Assembly (NCBI GenBank): GCA_039619475.1
Contig: CM077115.1
Span: forward strand, 295,183,756 to 295,247,755
Length of the DNA stretch: 64,000 bases
From: Icerya purchasi
Lineage: Eukaryota; Arthropoda; Insecta; Hemiptera; Monophlebidae
Direction: 5' to 3'
Shown here in pieces: positions 22,945-37,003 of the stretch (position 1 is the first letter of the stretch; every line of letters starts with the position of its first letter). A program made the translations under genes and the position numbers. Below the pieces are notes generated by a model that did no database searches, had not been told where the DNA came from, and saw only the letters and a program-made list of their open reading frames with translations.

Positions 22945-24110
22945 CAGATTATATATTTTAAATATAGAAGTGACGGAAAAATTACTGCAAGAGGATATAA
23001 ATAATTTCAGTAAATGGGCACATGATAGGAGGTTATGTGTAAATACAAATAAATCTAAATTGTTACATATCCGAAACAGTACTAAACGCAAGAGTCGCGA
23101 TAATCATTCTTCATAATAACGAATGCTTACACGAACTCCATGAAACGAATATTTCACCTACATGTTTTTATGTCCACCTCTTGAAAACGTAAAAGATTTT
23201 AAATATTTAGGAATACATATATCGATAGATCCTTGAGCTGGAAAAAGCACGTTCAAGTCTTAAATTTGAAAATAAGACAGTCAATTCGTATTTAATACAA
23301 ACTAAAGCAGGTACTTTCATATAAAACACTACGTATATACTACAATGCAATAATTATGGCTAGAATTCTATATGGAATCCAAATATGGGGAGAGGCTAAG
23401 AAAACTGAAATCAACAAAATAGATAAAAATCAAAAAAGTTGTCTTAAACTTATACTACCACATTGGAAACGAAGTGACTCGAGATCAATTATGTATAGAA
23501 GGAAAATGATGAAATGTCTCCAAAGATGTGTACTACTACTATTACAGGTTACTCGAATATAATAGCAATAATATAAGGTTACCAACTAGGCCAAAAACTA
23601 GAATAACAAGAAATCAAAGTATAATATATATTACATATACCCTAGAGGGGCAAATCTACGAGTTGATAGCGCAGGTGATATTCGGTTTTAATTAAATTAA
23701 TGAGAATTATCCCCAATCATATTACAAACAAAAATAGCATATTAGCGTGTGGAAAAAAGATGAAATGGCTGAAGGAATGGCGCAAAGAATAAAAAATAAA
23801 ATGCGTCCGAATTCCTCACTCCTAGATAGTTTTCAATCATGTAGTTACGAATATAACACATGACTTTTAGAATGAATGCAGGTATGTGTATGGTTTTTCT
23901 TTTTTCTTTTCACCTATATATAAGTTATATATATATATATATATTTACTAAGCAACATATTAATTAAGGTATATATAATTTCGATGTTATAATAAGTATG
24001 TATAAGTTTGTACCGAAATCGAATAAACGATAATAAGAGTGTCGGGCACTCACACAACGGGCACACTTGCCCAGTGAGACCTACAAACTTATTTTAAAAT
24101 TAAAAAAAAA
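22945..24110 (+). mobile_element. LINE family B: RT C-terminal fragment plus structured 3' end
   Basis: The plus strand reads LLQEDINNFSKWAHDRRLCV then NTNKSKLLHIR, the segment just after the RT active site. After frame changes it reads ARILYGIQIWGEAKKTEINK and QKSCLKLILPHWKRSDSRS, the RT thumb. A degraded C-terminus follows to about 23870. The 3' UTR ends with AATAAACGATAATAAG and a GC-rich hairpin (24049-24078), then an A-rich tail (24091-24110). The palm with FADD is missing at the 5' side, where a T run (22924-22937) marks a boundary. This copy links the hairpin tail at 4.1 and 38.8 kb to an RT. Confidence 0.7.
24044..24082 (+). other. 3' UTR hairpin of LINE family B
   Basis: The outer stem CTCAC (24049-24053) pairs with GTGAG (24074-24078). 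The inner stem GGGC (24059-24062) pairs with GCCC (24069-24072). In the other two copies the outer stem is CCCAC/GTGGG or CCCA/TGGG, a compensatory change, and the inner stem GGGC/GCCT is kept. Some LINEs are known to use a 3' stem-loop for recognition by their own RT; that role here is inferred. Confidence 0.6.
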
Positions 24111-26919
<2,809 letters not shown>

Positions 26920-27990
26920 TTTTTTATAGACTATTACAAAGCTTTTGATACGGCACACGGAATTAATAAAAACATTAAAAGATATATAGGTATCTCTACC
27001 AGTAGTCGGATATTAAGATTATACAAACGATTTATGAAAAACAACATGCAAGAATATTAATAGATGAGCAATTAACAGGGCAGATACCAATAAAACGAGG
27101 GGTTAGACAAGGATGCGTATTGTCGCCGGTACTATTCAATCTGTATTCTGAGGCAATTTTTGCCCAAGCTTTAGATGAACGTAGTGAAGGGATAAAAATT
27201 GCAGGCGAAAGAATTTCAGTGATTCGCTTTGCTGACGATACTGCACTACTGGCGGAAAATGTAACAGACCTACAAAGACTAATAGACATAGTTGCAGTAG
27301 AAAGCAAGAAGAAAGAAGTCAGTATAAATACTAAAAAAGCAAAATTCATGGTAATTGCAAGACAGCCTAATCTAAATGAAAAATTATTTTTAGATAGCGA
27401 AGAAATTGAACGAACGGAAAAATATAAATATTTAGGTAGCTGGATAACACAAAGTAATGATTCTGATATGGAAATACGTACTCGCATAGAGAGGGCCAGA
27501 AACACATTTATGAAATTAAAAAACACCCTTTGCGATATCAAGCCTAAGGATCAAGAACAAGATATTGCAATGTTACGTGTGGGGTCAGTGCTACTGTATG
27601 GAAGCGAGACATGGACCATAAAGGAAAATATGAGGAAGCGTATATCATCATTCGAGATGTGGTGCGACAGAAGAATGTGGAAAATACCGTGGACAAAAAA
27701 GTTTGAGAAAGTACTGGAATTAATGGGAACTGACCGAATATTAATGACAATAGTAAAAATAAGGAAGACGAAATTTTTTGGACACTTCATGAGAGGTGAA
27801 AAATACAAATTACTACAGACAATGATAATGGGCATGATAGAAGGAAGAAGAAATCCGGGAAGAAGAAAGACCGCTTGGATAGATAATACAAAAAAAATGG
27901 ACCGGAATTAAGAGAACAGACGATCTAGTCAGAATAGCAAAAGATCGTAATCAATTTCAGCAGATAATCCAATCCATACATGATGATTAA
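26920..27990 (+). pseudogene. RTE/CR1-like reverse transcriptase fragment
   Basis: This is a truncated ORF2 of a non-LTR retrotransposon. It begins with RT motif A (FIDYYKAFDTAHGI, about 26927-26968) and shifts frame near 27015-27030. It continues GVRQGCVLSPVLFNLYSEA and IRFADDTALLAENVTDLQRL (catalytic FADD at about 27227-27238), then EKYKYLGSWI, LLYGSETWTI, FFGHFMRG and GRRNPGRRKTAWID. The long open part runs 27120-27911. Its stop follows a run of A: one extra base shifts the frame, and the neighbouring frame continues KRTDDLVRIAKDRNQFQQ to a stop at 27988-27990, the likely original C-terminus. No endonuclease part remains. Confidence 0.85.
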
Positions 27991-28690
27991 GCAATACCCG
28001 CAATGGTAAATTAATGTCTCCCTCTTTCCATTATAGCCTTTATCTCTCATCAACATGTCCTACACTATCCTGCTTACGAGAAATTGCCACGAACGGTCTC
28101 AGCTGCAATTCCTGAAATAGGCATGGCGAAAACGTAATCCATACATCGTAATGTTCCATTTTTTCGCATTGTTTCGTTGCTTCTTCGTTTCGTATCGATT
28201 TTTAAATTCCCTTTTCTTCCCGTCAGTTTAACATATTTACATATCTACACGCAATTATTGCAAAATTAAAAAAAAAAAAAAAAAATGTTATATCTACGGC
28301 TATACACCGTGACAAGTGGCAGACAATAAGTCAACATTGTACAAGCTTGGGTCACCATCACTCTGCAGGTGGGAATAAATTCTAGTGAAACAACTCGAAA
28401 ATGTCGAAATAACGTTAAAAAGAAAACTTTCTAGACTTTCACCGCATGCAATAGTGAAAACTTACGAACACAGATTGTAGGAGCCGGAAAGAGGTGAATG
28501 GATGCAAGATGGATGTGGGGATCGGCGCTGTCAGGAATTATCGGGCGAAGATAAACGCAAGCATTTCTCTCAGCGGGTTTCGAGAGATTAAAAGAATGAA
28601 AATGCGTTTTCCGTAAAACAAAGGAATAACTGGGCACCAACTAAGAAATAAATCACTGTATTTGTTGTTTATACACATTGTTAACATTAT
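27991..28690. other. No recognisable gene
   Basis: An A run at 28266-28284 and generic AT-rich sequence. The frame at 28431-28640 (minus) shows no motif. Confidence 0.4.
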
Positions 28691-28693
28691 AAT

Positions 28694-28784
28694 TATGACA
28701 AAAAATAAATTTCAACACTTTTTTAACAATTATATATATATATATATAATTGTTAAAAAAGTGTTGAAATTTATTTTTATCATA
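28694..28784. repeat. Near-perfect palindrome with (TA)n centre
   Basis: The left arm contains ATTTCAACACTTTTTTAACA and the right arm TGTTAAAAAAGTGTTGAAAT, exact reverse complements, joined by a TA run. The arms total about 45 bp each, with one or two mismatches near the ends. It would extrude or fold as a long hairpin and could be a small foldback/MITE. Confidence 0.85.
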
Positions 28785-28964
28785 AAGAATAGTTCATAAA
28801 GAACGTCTCGTCATATTCGGTAACTTCAATGTAATAGTGAACTCTTGCAGTGCTATTATTAAACCATATAATATTAGTTTAGTTTAAAAATGGCTTTTCA
28901 CCAACGCGAAATTTTGCACATCCATCTGAGATCTTCTTCTTTGTAGTGCCATATACTCCAGTTT

Positions 28965-30256
28965 CTCAACATAGGCGACTACCTATTTGTACATTTTACC
29001 TGCATAGACATCAACATATATAGTGTTCATAGTAACTATTATAATGTGCAATATGAGTATACACGCAAAAGACTACACTTTGATATTGTGAATGTTTGCT
29101 TTATATAAATACAGTTCCCTGTTTATGTCTACCGACTGCACATCAATTAGCGTTCCACATGATAATAATTTTTTATTTTTTATTTATATATATTTATTTA
29201 AAGACGCTCGACTTCTAGGTCATTTGCGTCTACCGTACATTACAATTTATAGATAATAATTACAAATAATTCTGCCATACGTAAACTAAATCATATCTTC
29301 CGAAATAGGTTGACAGCTTCTAGGAATCTAAAAGTACTTTGGACTGCAGCTTCATCATTTCCAAGCGCCTCTTTGACAGTAATTCTTCTTGTACATGCGA
29401 ATGAAAAAGCTTCCTCGCGCTCCTTTTGGAGTTTTGGACATACGGAGATGACATGTTCGATGGACAGACTTTGAGTGTTACAAAGTGCACATGATGGTGG
29501 AGGTTCATTTTGTAGCAAGGATCCGTGTGTTAGTTTTGTGTGGCCGATGCGGATTCTGCTTAACACAATCTCTTCTCGCCTGTTTGCCCGGTGTGATGTT
29601 TCCCGATGTTCCAGTTCAACTTTTATTTGCCGTAACTTGTTATTCAATTGCCTATCCCATATGTTTTGGACATTATCCTGCTCTTACGTTTATACGGAAC
29701 TCATGTCAGATCAATAATGGACTACGGTGCGATAGCATACACCACAGCAGCGGAAAGTACGCTTAAGAAGCTGAATACAGTTCAGAATAACGCACTCAGA
29801 ATAAGCAGCGGGGCGTTTTACACGAGTCCAATTATTAGTTTGCACATAGAAACAAACATGATGTCACTAAAACACCGTCGAATGTTATTGGCACTGAAAT
29901 ATTATGTGAAAATCAGCGGCAATAGGAGCCATATAAATTACTACAAAACGTTCCATCCGAATCTACTTAAGATCTATCGCGACAGAAACAAACCGTTCGG
30001 AGTTAGGTGTACTGACTACCTCAGTTACCTACATATCAATCGACTTACTGCCACTCCATCCGAACCTATAAATCCGCCCTGGGATAATACAATACGGTCC
30101 GTAACAACACATGAAAAAGACTTACTAAAGGCAAAAAAACAGATAACGGTCGCAATGATAATAATTATCTGTTAATTTAATTATATCCTATTTTAATTTC
30201 TATCGAACTCGAGACCTCTGTAAGTCGAGTGCTCTAACAGCTAATCGCGACGACTC
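28965..30256 (-). mobile_element. tRNA-derived SINE, copy 2 (split by an inverted LINE)
   Basis: The minus-strand head at about 30256 reads GTCGTCGCGATTAGCTG, then TTAGAGCACTCGACTT and a B-box-like GAGTTCGATAGA. After the inserted LINE (29171-30154) the body resumes as CATGTGGAACGCTAATTGAT, then AGACATAAACAGGGAACTG and TGTACAAATAGGTAGTCGC near 28980. These align with SINE copies at 20 and 31.3 kb, but this copy is the most diverged. The B box differs from consensus (GATAGA in place of GATCCC). Confidence 0.7.
29171..30154. mobile_element. RNase-H LINE inserted with internal inversion
   Basis: The left part (29291-29647, minus) encodes the region after RNase H: RREEIVLSRIRIGHTKLTHG, PPSCALCNTQSLSIEHV and CPKLQKEREE, with its 3' UTR ending at an A-rich tail near 29171-29200. 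The right part (29670-30154, plus) encodes the RT thumb of what looks like the same kind of element: RSIMDYGAIAYTTAAE, LKKLNTVQNNALRISSGAF, and KPFGVRCTDYLSYL. The two parts meet head to head near 29650, with the RNase H core missing. A 12-bp TSD, ATGATAATAATT, flanks the whole (29159-29170 and 30155-30166). One insertion event with 5' inversion explains this. Confidence 0.8.
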
Positions 30257-30259
30257 CAT

Positions 30260-31247
30260 TTAAGATAAGTAAAATTAATGATATACTCTGCAACATTGGA
30301 AGAAAGTAGTCGCCGGTTGTTGGCATGGCCCCTTTGTATTATTACAGGTAAACAAATCAACTGATATACTAAATGTTAGAAGAGCATCTCTAGCTTTCTA
30401 CGATATATTTATAAACGGAAAAAAATAAAAAAGATCAATTTTTACGTCGCAAAGAACGTTTGCACTACCGGCCAGAACTTATTCCGATAACATCGCATTT
30501 TAATCCGCTTAAAAATGATTTCGGAGTTAATACCCAGGTGGAGCAGCATTCATAATAGGATTAGTCGAAAGAAACTTGTAACTTTAGCGAAAAAAATCAA
30601 TCGAAATATAACACGTCAACGTGGTTTTAAAAAACTATTCTTACATCTGCTACTGGTAAATTATGCGCAATAGAAGAAAACAAAAATTTCAAAAGACATT
30701 TAAGAGGCCTTTTGTGTACAAAATCAGGAAATCATTTAATAACTGTAAATTTAACAGCTGTAAATTTAACAACAGTAAAAGAAACCGTTTAAAAAAAAAG
30801 AGTAATTTCGAACAGTTCGATTGGATGGTAAATCCGTTTATCTTTTTCATCTTCTCTCTGATTTCAGAACGTCGCTGTCCGCACGGATCGTGGAACTAAA
30901 AGTTCATTTTACAGTGTGTAATGGTTTCGCAACCATAAAGCTTCATAAAAACGCGTCGGAATTATATAATTAGTATATTATTATTTTAAAAAGAAAAAAA
31001 TTCATATTAAATATATTGAAATTCACTGAAGTAACTCTTGAAGAATTCTGGATCTCTGTTAACGGTGAATATCCAGATCTATCGAAAAAACACTAATTAC
31101 ATAATTATTAATTATTTCCCGCGTCACGTCTTCATTGAAGCAAAGAAACGCGAGAGCCTGGGAAATTTAGAAAAAGAGGTGCGAGGAGTCGTTTCATCAT
31201 TTATTCATTCCATAAATTATAGAAATAAATATACATTTATATTTATA
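30260..31247. other. No recognisable gene
   Basis: A small direct repeat (AACTGTAAATTTAACA and variants) lies near 30740-30775. The open frames at 30663-30899 and 31038-31271 lack motifs. Confidence 0.4.
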
Positions 31248-31608
31248 TTCGCGATAGCGCCTAGTTACTAGAGCGCTTGACTTCCGTTACGGAGGTCACG
31301 GGTTCCATCCCAAGCGACGACGAACTTATTACAAGAATTAAATAAATAAATAAATACTCGCTAATAATCACGTGGAAGGCAATGGCAAACATGCATACCA
31401 TCATATGCGCGCTAGTTCAGTACACACAGCAGACACACGCGGGATTGCACTTGTATATGCCGATATAAATTAAACGACTATTATCAGTTCCGGGTATGAT
31501 CTTGCGTGCGTACACATTCGTACTGGATATAAACAATTGCCATGAGCGATGCCTATTCTGTACTGCTAGTGTGTACAAATAGGCAGTCACGATGCTCGAA
31601 ATCGAGCG
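31248..31608 (+). mobile_element. tRNA-derived SINE, uninterrupted copy 3
   Basis: The head reads GCGATAGCGCCTAGTTACTA, GAGCGCTTGACTTCCG, and GGGTTCCATCCCAAGC (B box about 31300-31311). The body follows with an AAATAAATAAATAAAT run, AATAATCACGTGGAAGG, CGCGCTAGTTCAGTACAC, CAGTTCCGGGTATGATCTTG and TGTACAAATAGGCAGTCACG. It ends near the palindrome GCTCGAAATCGAGC (31593-31606). The tRNA-like head is too altered to be a working tRNA gene (no acceptor stem that closes), and two other copies share the non-tRNA body, so SINE is the better call. Confidence 0.8.
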
Positions 31609-31741
31609 ATACGACTCAGATGATGATATAGATCTATATAGAAGCTCAATTACAACTCAATTCGTGCTAGCCGGCAATTTTTAATTGCCATAATTTCGCC
31701 TCAAGCGATCGTCAAAATGACTTACTTGCCTTCGATTAATA

Positions 31742-32310
31742 CAATCGCAACTCTTTAGCTCGCTCAGCCGCCCGCAATGGTTCTTTCCTCGACTCTTTCC
31801 CTTCTCTCAAACATTCTCTTTCCCTTTCACGCTCTAATCATTGCAGACTTTGGTTGGACATGTATATCCATCTTTATTCTCTAATCATTATTCATACTAC
31901 CGTCTTATTCAACCGGTAACTCGTTTCCTGTCTTGGTTTCCCTGTCTGTCGTCGTTCCACTGCTGTTTCCTTAATTAGACTCACAATCAATCATTCTCTA
32001 CTCCCTTCTTCTCGCTTTCGATTCGTTTTGTCTTCTTCTCCTTTCTGCAATCTTCACGCTTCTGAGCCTCCTTGTATTTGTGACTCAACTCATATCCTTT
32101 TCGAATGTTCGACACTCCTCAACGAACGCTCTATACGGCCAACGTTTATCTTCGGTTCTTCCTATAACGCTACCTATATCCTTTCCATTCCATTGCCTTC
32201 AGTTGTTCCGCTGCTGCTGTCCTTTGTGAGATTTCTGACCGCCTGGCTATTTAGCTCTATCTCTTGATTTATCACGTTGTTGAGGCCGTGGGGTAGTGAA
32301 TAAAAAATTT
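31742..32310 (+). mobile_element. LINE family A, C-terminal part
   Basis: The plus strand starts in the RNase H tail, LARSAARNGSFLDSFPSLKH, and continues SLSRSNHCRLWLDMY, LPSSRFRFVLSSSPFC, CDSTHILFECSTLLNERS and FGSSYNATYILSIP, ending in a stop near 32265. The same order of segments occurs at 13.0-13.6 kb. The 3' terminus is probably near 32310 (GTTGAGGCCGTGGGG then A-rich). A longer A run lies at 32417-32452, so the end is uncertain. Stops and frameshifts make it dead. Confidence 0.75.
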
Positions 32311-32415
32311 CCTATTACGTATATTTCTAGCCTTTAATTTTGATCGAAATCTGAATAGTTTAAATTTATTTTTATACAGTCGGGCTTTGTTACCTTTACT
32401 CTGTATACTTAAAGA

Positions 32416-32453
<38 letters not shown>

Positions 32454-32459
32454 AGCTGG

Positions 32460-35317
32460 TTACATACAGATACCCATCGTCGATATTTATACATTTGCTC
32501 GTTTCATTCGACAACACCCCCCGCGCCACACCAACGCTCGTTCTAAAGGTGCGAGAACATTTTCTATTACGAAACTACCCCGCTATAATTAGTCCCTTCA
32601 CCGGAATATATAAAAGCTTAAAATTTCTTCCCTGCGGATCGCATTTCGGCCAGCTACGCCAGCCGGCTTAGTTGTCAAGGCAGAATTATTATTGAACTCG
32701 GATGATAAGTTGACAAGCTGAAATAAATAAATAAACAGAAAAAATCCTCGGAGTAATTTAAGCGTTTTATTAATTTAGCCGCGGAACAAAAATGTATTTC
32801 GGATTAAAAGCGGTTTTGGCATTTCAAATTTTTAAAATATTTTTTGTCTTTTCCAAAAACACAAAAAAGGGGTATGTATATAAAAGTAGATTTTGTTCGA
32901 ACGAAATAACCGGAGCGGGGACTGTTTGAAATGACGCTGTTACGCGTGAAAGAGAAAACCTGATAAAGCTCGAATGAGGTGTTCCCATCGTATCACGACC
33001 GAAAAAACACTAAGCATATAGAGAAAGGAAAGAATAAGCCATACAGATTACCGACGCACACTGTTACACGTTGCTTCGTACACACGCTTTCTTTGTCCGT
33101 TACCTTTGGAATTTGAAGAAAGTGCTCTTGATATCTGTATAAAAGTCCGTTAACTGGATTAGAGGACGTGCTCGAAATCGTCGCGTATTTTTAAAACATT
33201 TTGCGAAGACCCGTTCGGAAACTAACAGTTCGTTTCGCTTTTGCACATCGAAGTGCGCTAGCTCTCAGGGGGGCAATTTTTAACGCGCTTTTCTGAACGC
33301 TGTCGGAAGAAATTGAAGTATTTCTAGCAGCGCGACACCGAATGATGTGATTTATTGGTTTAGTTGCAGTCGTAGGATATGGAAATGTTGCGGGGTTTTT
33401 TCGCGCATGAACGAATCAAATGTACACGACTCAGATCTATTTATATCATAAGAAAAGTTCAAAGATTGGAACTTGTCGGACCATTGAACGATTCTACGGA
33501 ATCTCATTTGCCGGACGAACTTATTAATAAAATCGCTGCAACTCGTGTGTGAAATAAATTACTCATTATTCAAAAATTACGTCGTCGAAAAAGATATTTG
33601 ACGGATATTTTGGCGCGCAGGTTAACACACATCGCAATTTCACGAGATGATCACCATCGTTCGAAAAGGGAAAATTAATTACACTTACGAGGCGAGAAAA
33701 CCCGAAGACTTCGCGCTTACTGCAATTATCGATCGAGTAAATCACTGAAAGCAAAACGTAAGAATATCCGCGAATAACACACACACTTTGATAAGTTAAT
33801 CAAAATGCGGGTTATATTAACGTCGTTATTATTTTAATTTTTTTTTTTTTTTTCAGCTGTCTTATAAAACATCGACAAGAATTAAAAAATCCAGGCTATC
33901 CAATTTCCAACGTATATTATAGCTGTACGAAATCAAAATCAGCACATTGTCTGCCCGACTGTAATACAATTAATCAATTTTCTTCACTAAGCGGAACTTT
34001 CTCGCAGAACCTCGTTGGGTTGCTGGCCGCGAAGTTCCACCCGTAATCCGGGACGCTTGCACAGCCGAGAAGGTTATTTCCGATTTTTGGATTTCCGGCA
34101 CGTGTGAAGTTGAGGCCTGTGTAAGGTTTAGGGGTGTGTGCGTGTCCGGCGACAATAAGGTAGCGTCTGTCGGCAGCGTGAGCCGCATGATTATAAGAAA
34201 ATAGTGTATAGGTTGACTGATAGGCATATAGCCTGATGTAATAACTAATTTCGGCAGTTTACCGTTAGTTTCGTGAAAATTAATCTCAAACCGATCTTGC
34301 TGGATAGGTGAGTGGCTGATGATCGTCGGGTCAGTTACCGTTTCATTAACCAGTCAACGCAACGCTGTGTGTCGCAATTCGTTTATCTAGTCACCGTATT
34401 ATTGTAGGAAAATTTGTCGATACGTCACATAACGTTTACCAAGACGTTGGTCTTCCTTTTCATTTCTGTAAATAAAATTATTTACTTTGGAACTTTTTTT
34501 TTTATTTTTAAGCTCTATAAATTACGTTGAACGGTGCGAGGTCTATGTTGTCGTATTTTTCATAATAGTAGGTACGCGAAATTGTCAAAACACTCGGTAG
34601 AAAAATCTTCTAAAACCGCGATTGGTTCGGATTCCACTGGTGCCCCCGCTGGTATAAAAAAATACATAGAAAATCGGTACAGGGACGAAGTGGCAGAATC
34701 CGTAGCATTGGTTTTCCGGAAGAAGAACCCGATCAAGTGTGTATCTCACAGGTGGCTCCCAAAACGGGAAAATCGTAACATTCGTAACAATATATAAATA
34801 TGCGCAGTCGGGTTCTTGCTGTGACGATTTTTTGGCACGGATGTGTGTCATATGTAGTTTCGTAAAATCCATACGTTATGCAAAATCATACCTTTATGCC
34901 CTACACTATGGTAAACATTTTATTCAATTTTTGATCAATAGTTTGAGCTCATGTTTTTTATTGAAACGAAGATTTACATACTATCCGAAAAACATAAACA
35001 TATTTAATTTTTATTTTGAACATATTGTGTGTAAATAGACAGAATATGTGTTGTGTGTTCTCGGAAACAGCTCTAACGATTTTGATGAAATTCACGAATT
35101 ACGTTTTTTTTTTTTTTTTTTGGATAAATCGATTGGATCTTATCATCGAGAAAATTCTATTGTGAAACGAACAACTTTAAAAAAGGTTTGGTATTCTTAG
35201 GGTTTATTAAAAAGTTAATAATTCGCTTATTAACACCATAATGTAAAAAATAATAAATATATTTATCATTGCTAATTAAAAATAAATAAAGGCGTAATTT
35301 GCTTCGTGGTGGCATCT
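32460..35317. other. No recognisable gene
   Basis: T/A runs at 33837-33854 and 35104-35120. The frame 33970-34227 (minus) is rich in Thr/Ser/Pro but unrecognised. Frames at 34534-34797 (plus) and 34585-34872 (minus) overlap on opposite strands without motifs. Confidence 0.4.
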
Positions 35318-37003
35318 ACGTGGTTTGTCCGAAAAGTAATTGGGTCTGGCAAAAAGAATTTATTGATCAGATCGTACCTAATTGTTAAAATTCTTCGAAA
35401 TATTCCCCTTGGTTGTACCGCTGTCAACGCGATTAACACACTGCAAAAGCTCCTTGGAAGACAGCTGTTGTAACCTCTTTCAGATACTGTGTGACAGCCC
35501 GTTGAATGCCGGGAACATCTTCGAAACGGCGATTCTCTCAAGCTTTGAAAACAGGAAAAAGTCTGTCGAGCAGACATCGGGGCTGTACGGAGTGGCTGTG
35601 GCAGGATTTCAACCCCTATCTGGGAGTCAGGTAGGCGGTCAGAACGAAGGCAGTCTGAGCTGGAGGGTTGTCATGATGAAGTGTCCAGCGACCGGCAATC
35701 TCTGGCCGTTTCCGCCTAACGGCTAGACGCGCAAGGACTTCTTTGTAAAAGACGGTGTTGATGGTTCGTCCCCGAGGTATAAATCTTTGTGGACCATCTC
35801 GCGCTTATAAAAAAAGGACAATGAACAACATTATCTTTAACTTAGACTTCGACATTATCGCTTTTTCGGAACGCGGGAAGTTTAAAGTGGCCACTCCGAA
35901 CTTTTGTTTTCAGGGTGGTCGTACTGGAATTCATCGTGTGTTATTACGTTGTCTAAAAAATTCGGTTTACTTTTTAATTTTTCCAACATCTTAAAGGAAA
36001 AAACTCGTCGTTGTGATTGTCCACCATTCAACACTTTCCAGTTTCGCCGCACAAATCTTCGGCATAATTTTCAAGAATTCCTTGTCGCAGGTTGCGGCGA
36101 CCGGGGAACTAGGCAAAAAGAAATAGAAATCGAGCGTTAAATCGAGCCTTATGTCCGACTACGTCATAAGAGATATAGGTATGCGAATCAGAGAGTGGGT
36201 GAAGGAGAAAAATTAAAAATAACCTTGAAATTTTTAATTCTTATTTAATTACATCAGTTTCGTTCATCGAGCTGAATACTTGTCGAAAAATTATACGTTC
36301 TAACATCAAACGGGTAAGTTTTAATTTTTGTTATTTTCTGTTAGAAAAATTCGGTTCTTTTGATTTTACCTCTTCTTTAACAAGTATAGTGTGGTTTTTC
36401 TTTTAACCTGTTTTATTTTATCTTATATTTCACGAGTGACTTAATATGGCTAATATCTACCAAAAAGCGAAAGGAACTTCGTTCCTACTGGCTATGTCCT
36501 TAGACACCGCCTCTAACTTTTTTTACGCACCTTGAGACCTTCAGCGATTAATGTAACACTCAAACGCCGGTCGGAGTCCGTGAGATATTTTACTTTGGCA
36601 ACATTTTCGTCCGAACCTGGTCGTTGAAGAGCGCCCAGAACACTTCATGTGTCTTCTCAATGCTCTCCCGTCCGTTCTTGAACTCATTGAACCACCCGAA
36701 TACCTGTGCCCGTGACAGGGCTTCGTCTTTGGAAGCCTCTTTAACCAAAACAAGCTTCTCTCAGATTTTGCTCAGGTGAAAGTAAACCATTTTTGACGTC
36801 TTCTGTCGTGAAAAAAACTAAGAAACAAACTTTTACACCACAAATATAATGTTCACTGCGTCAGAGCTCGGACACGACTGCCGCTCGGTGCGTTGCTTAG
36901 CCTAGACTTAGACACTACAAATCCCGTCGCCGGGGAACACGCTGCAGGCGACTAGAGCGCGCCCCACGGCGGCCAGTCTCATTACTTTACGAACAACGAA
37001 TCT
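35318..37003 (-). mobile_element. Decayed mariner transposon
   Basis: The transposase reads right to left. Near 36660-36740 it is DEALSRAQVFGWFNEFKNGR (helix-turn-helix end). Near 35890-35990 it is DNVITHDEFQYDHPENKSSE, the first catalytic region. Near 35650-35690 it is LHHDNPPAQTA, the second catalytic Asp region. Near 35550-35580 it is PYSPDVCSTDFFLFSK, the third. Last is RRFEDVPGIQRAVTQYLKEV and GEYFEEF near 35380. Several frameshifts and stops separate these. Terminal inverted repeats: TGGTTTGTCCGAAAAGTAAT (from about 35321) and, inverted at the right, TTGTTCGTAAAGTAAT (to about 36996). The length of about 1.69 kb exceeds the usual 1.3 kb, because roughly 36110-36520 holds sequence without transposase similarity, probably an insertion. 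Confidence 0.8.

Noticed and set aside
31248..31330. Functional tRNA gene
   Set aside because: A and B boxes are visible but the ends do not form an acceptor stem, and the same head with a long shared body occurs three times, so it is a SINE head.
33970..34227. Thr/Ser/Pro-rich minus-strand ORF as secreted or Gag protein
   Set aside because: No signal peptide, no zinc knuckle and no neighbouring element to support it.
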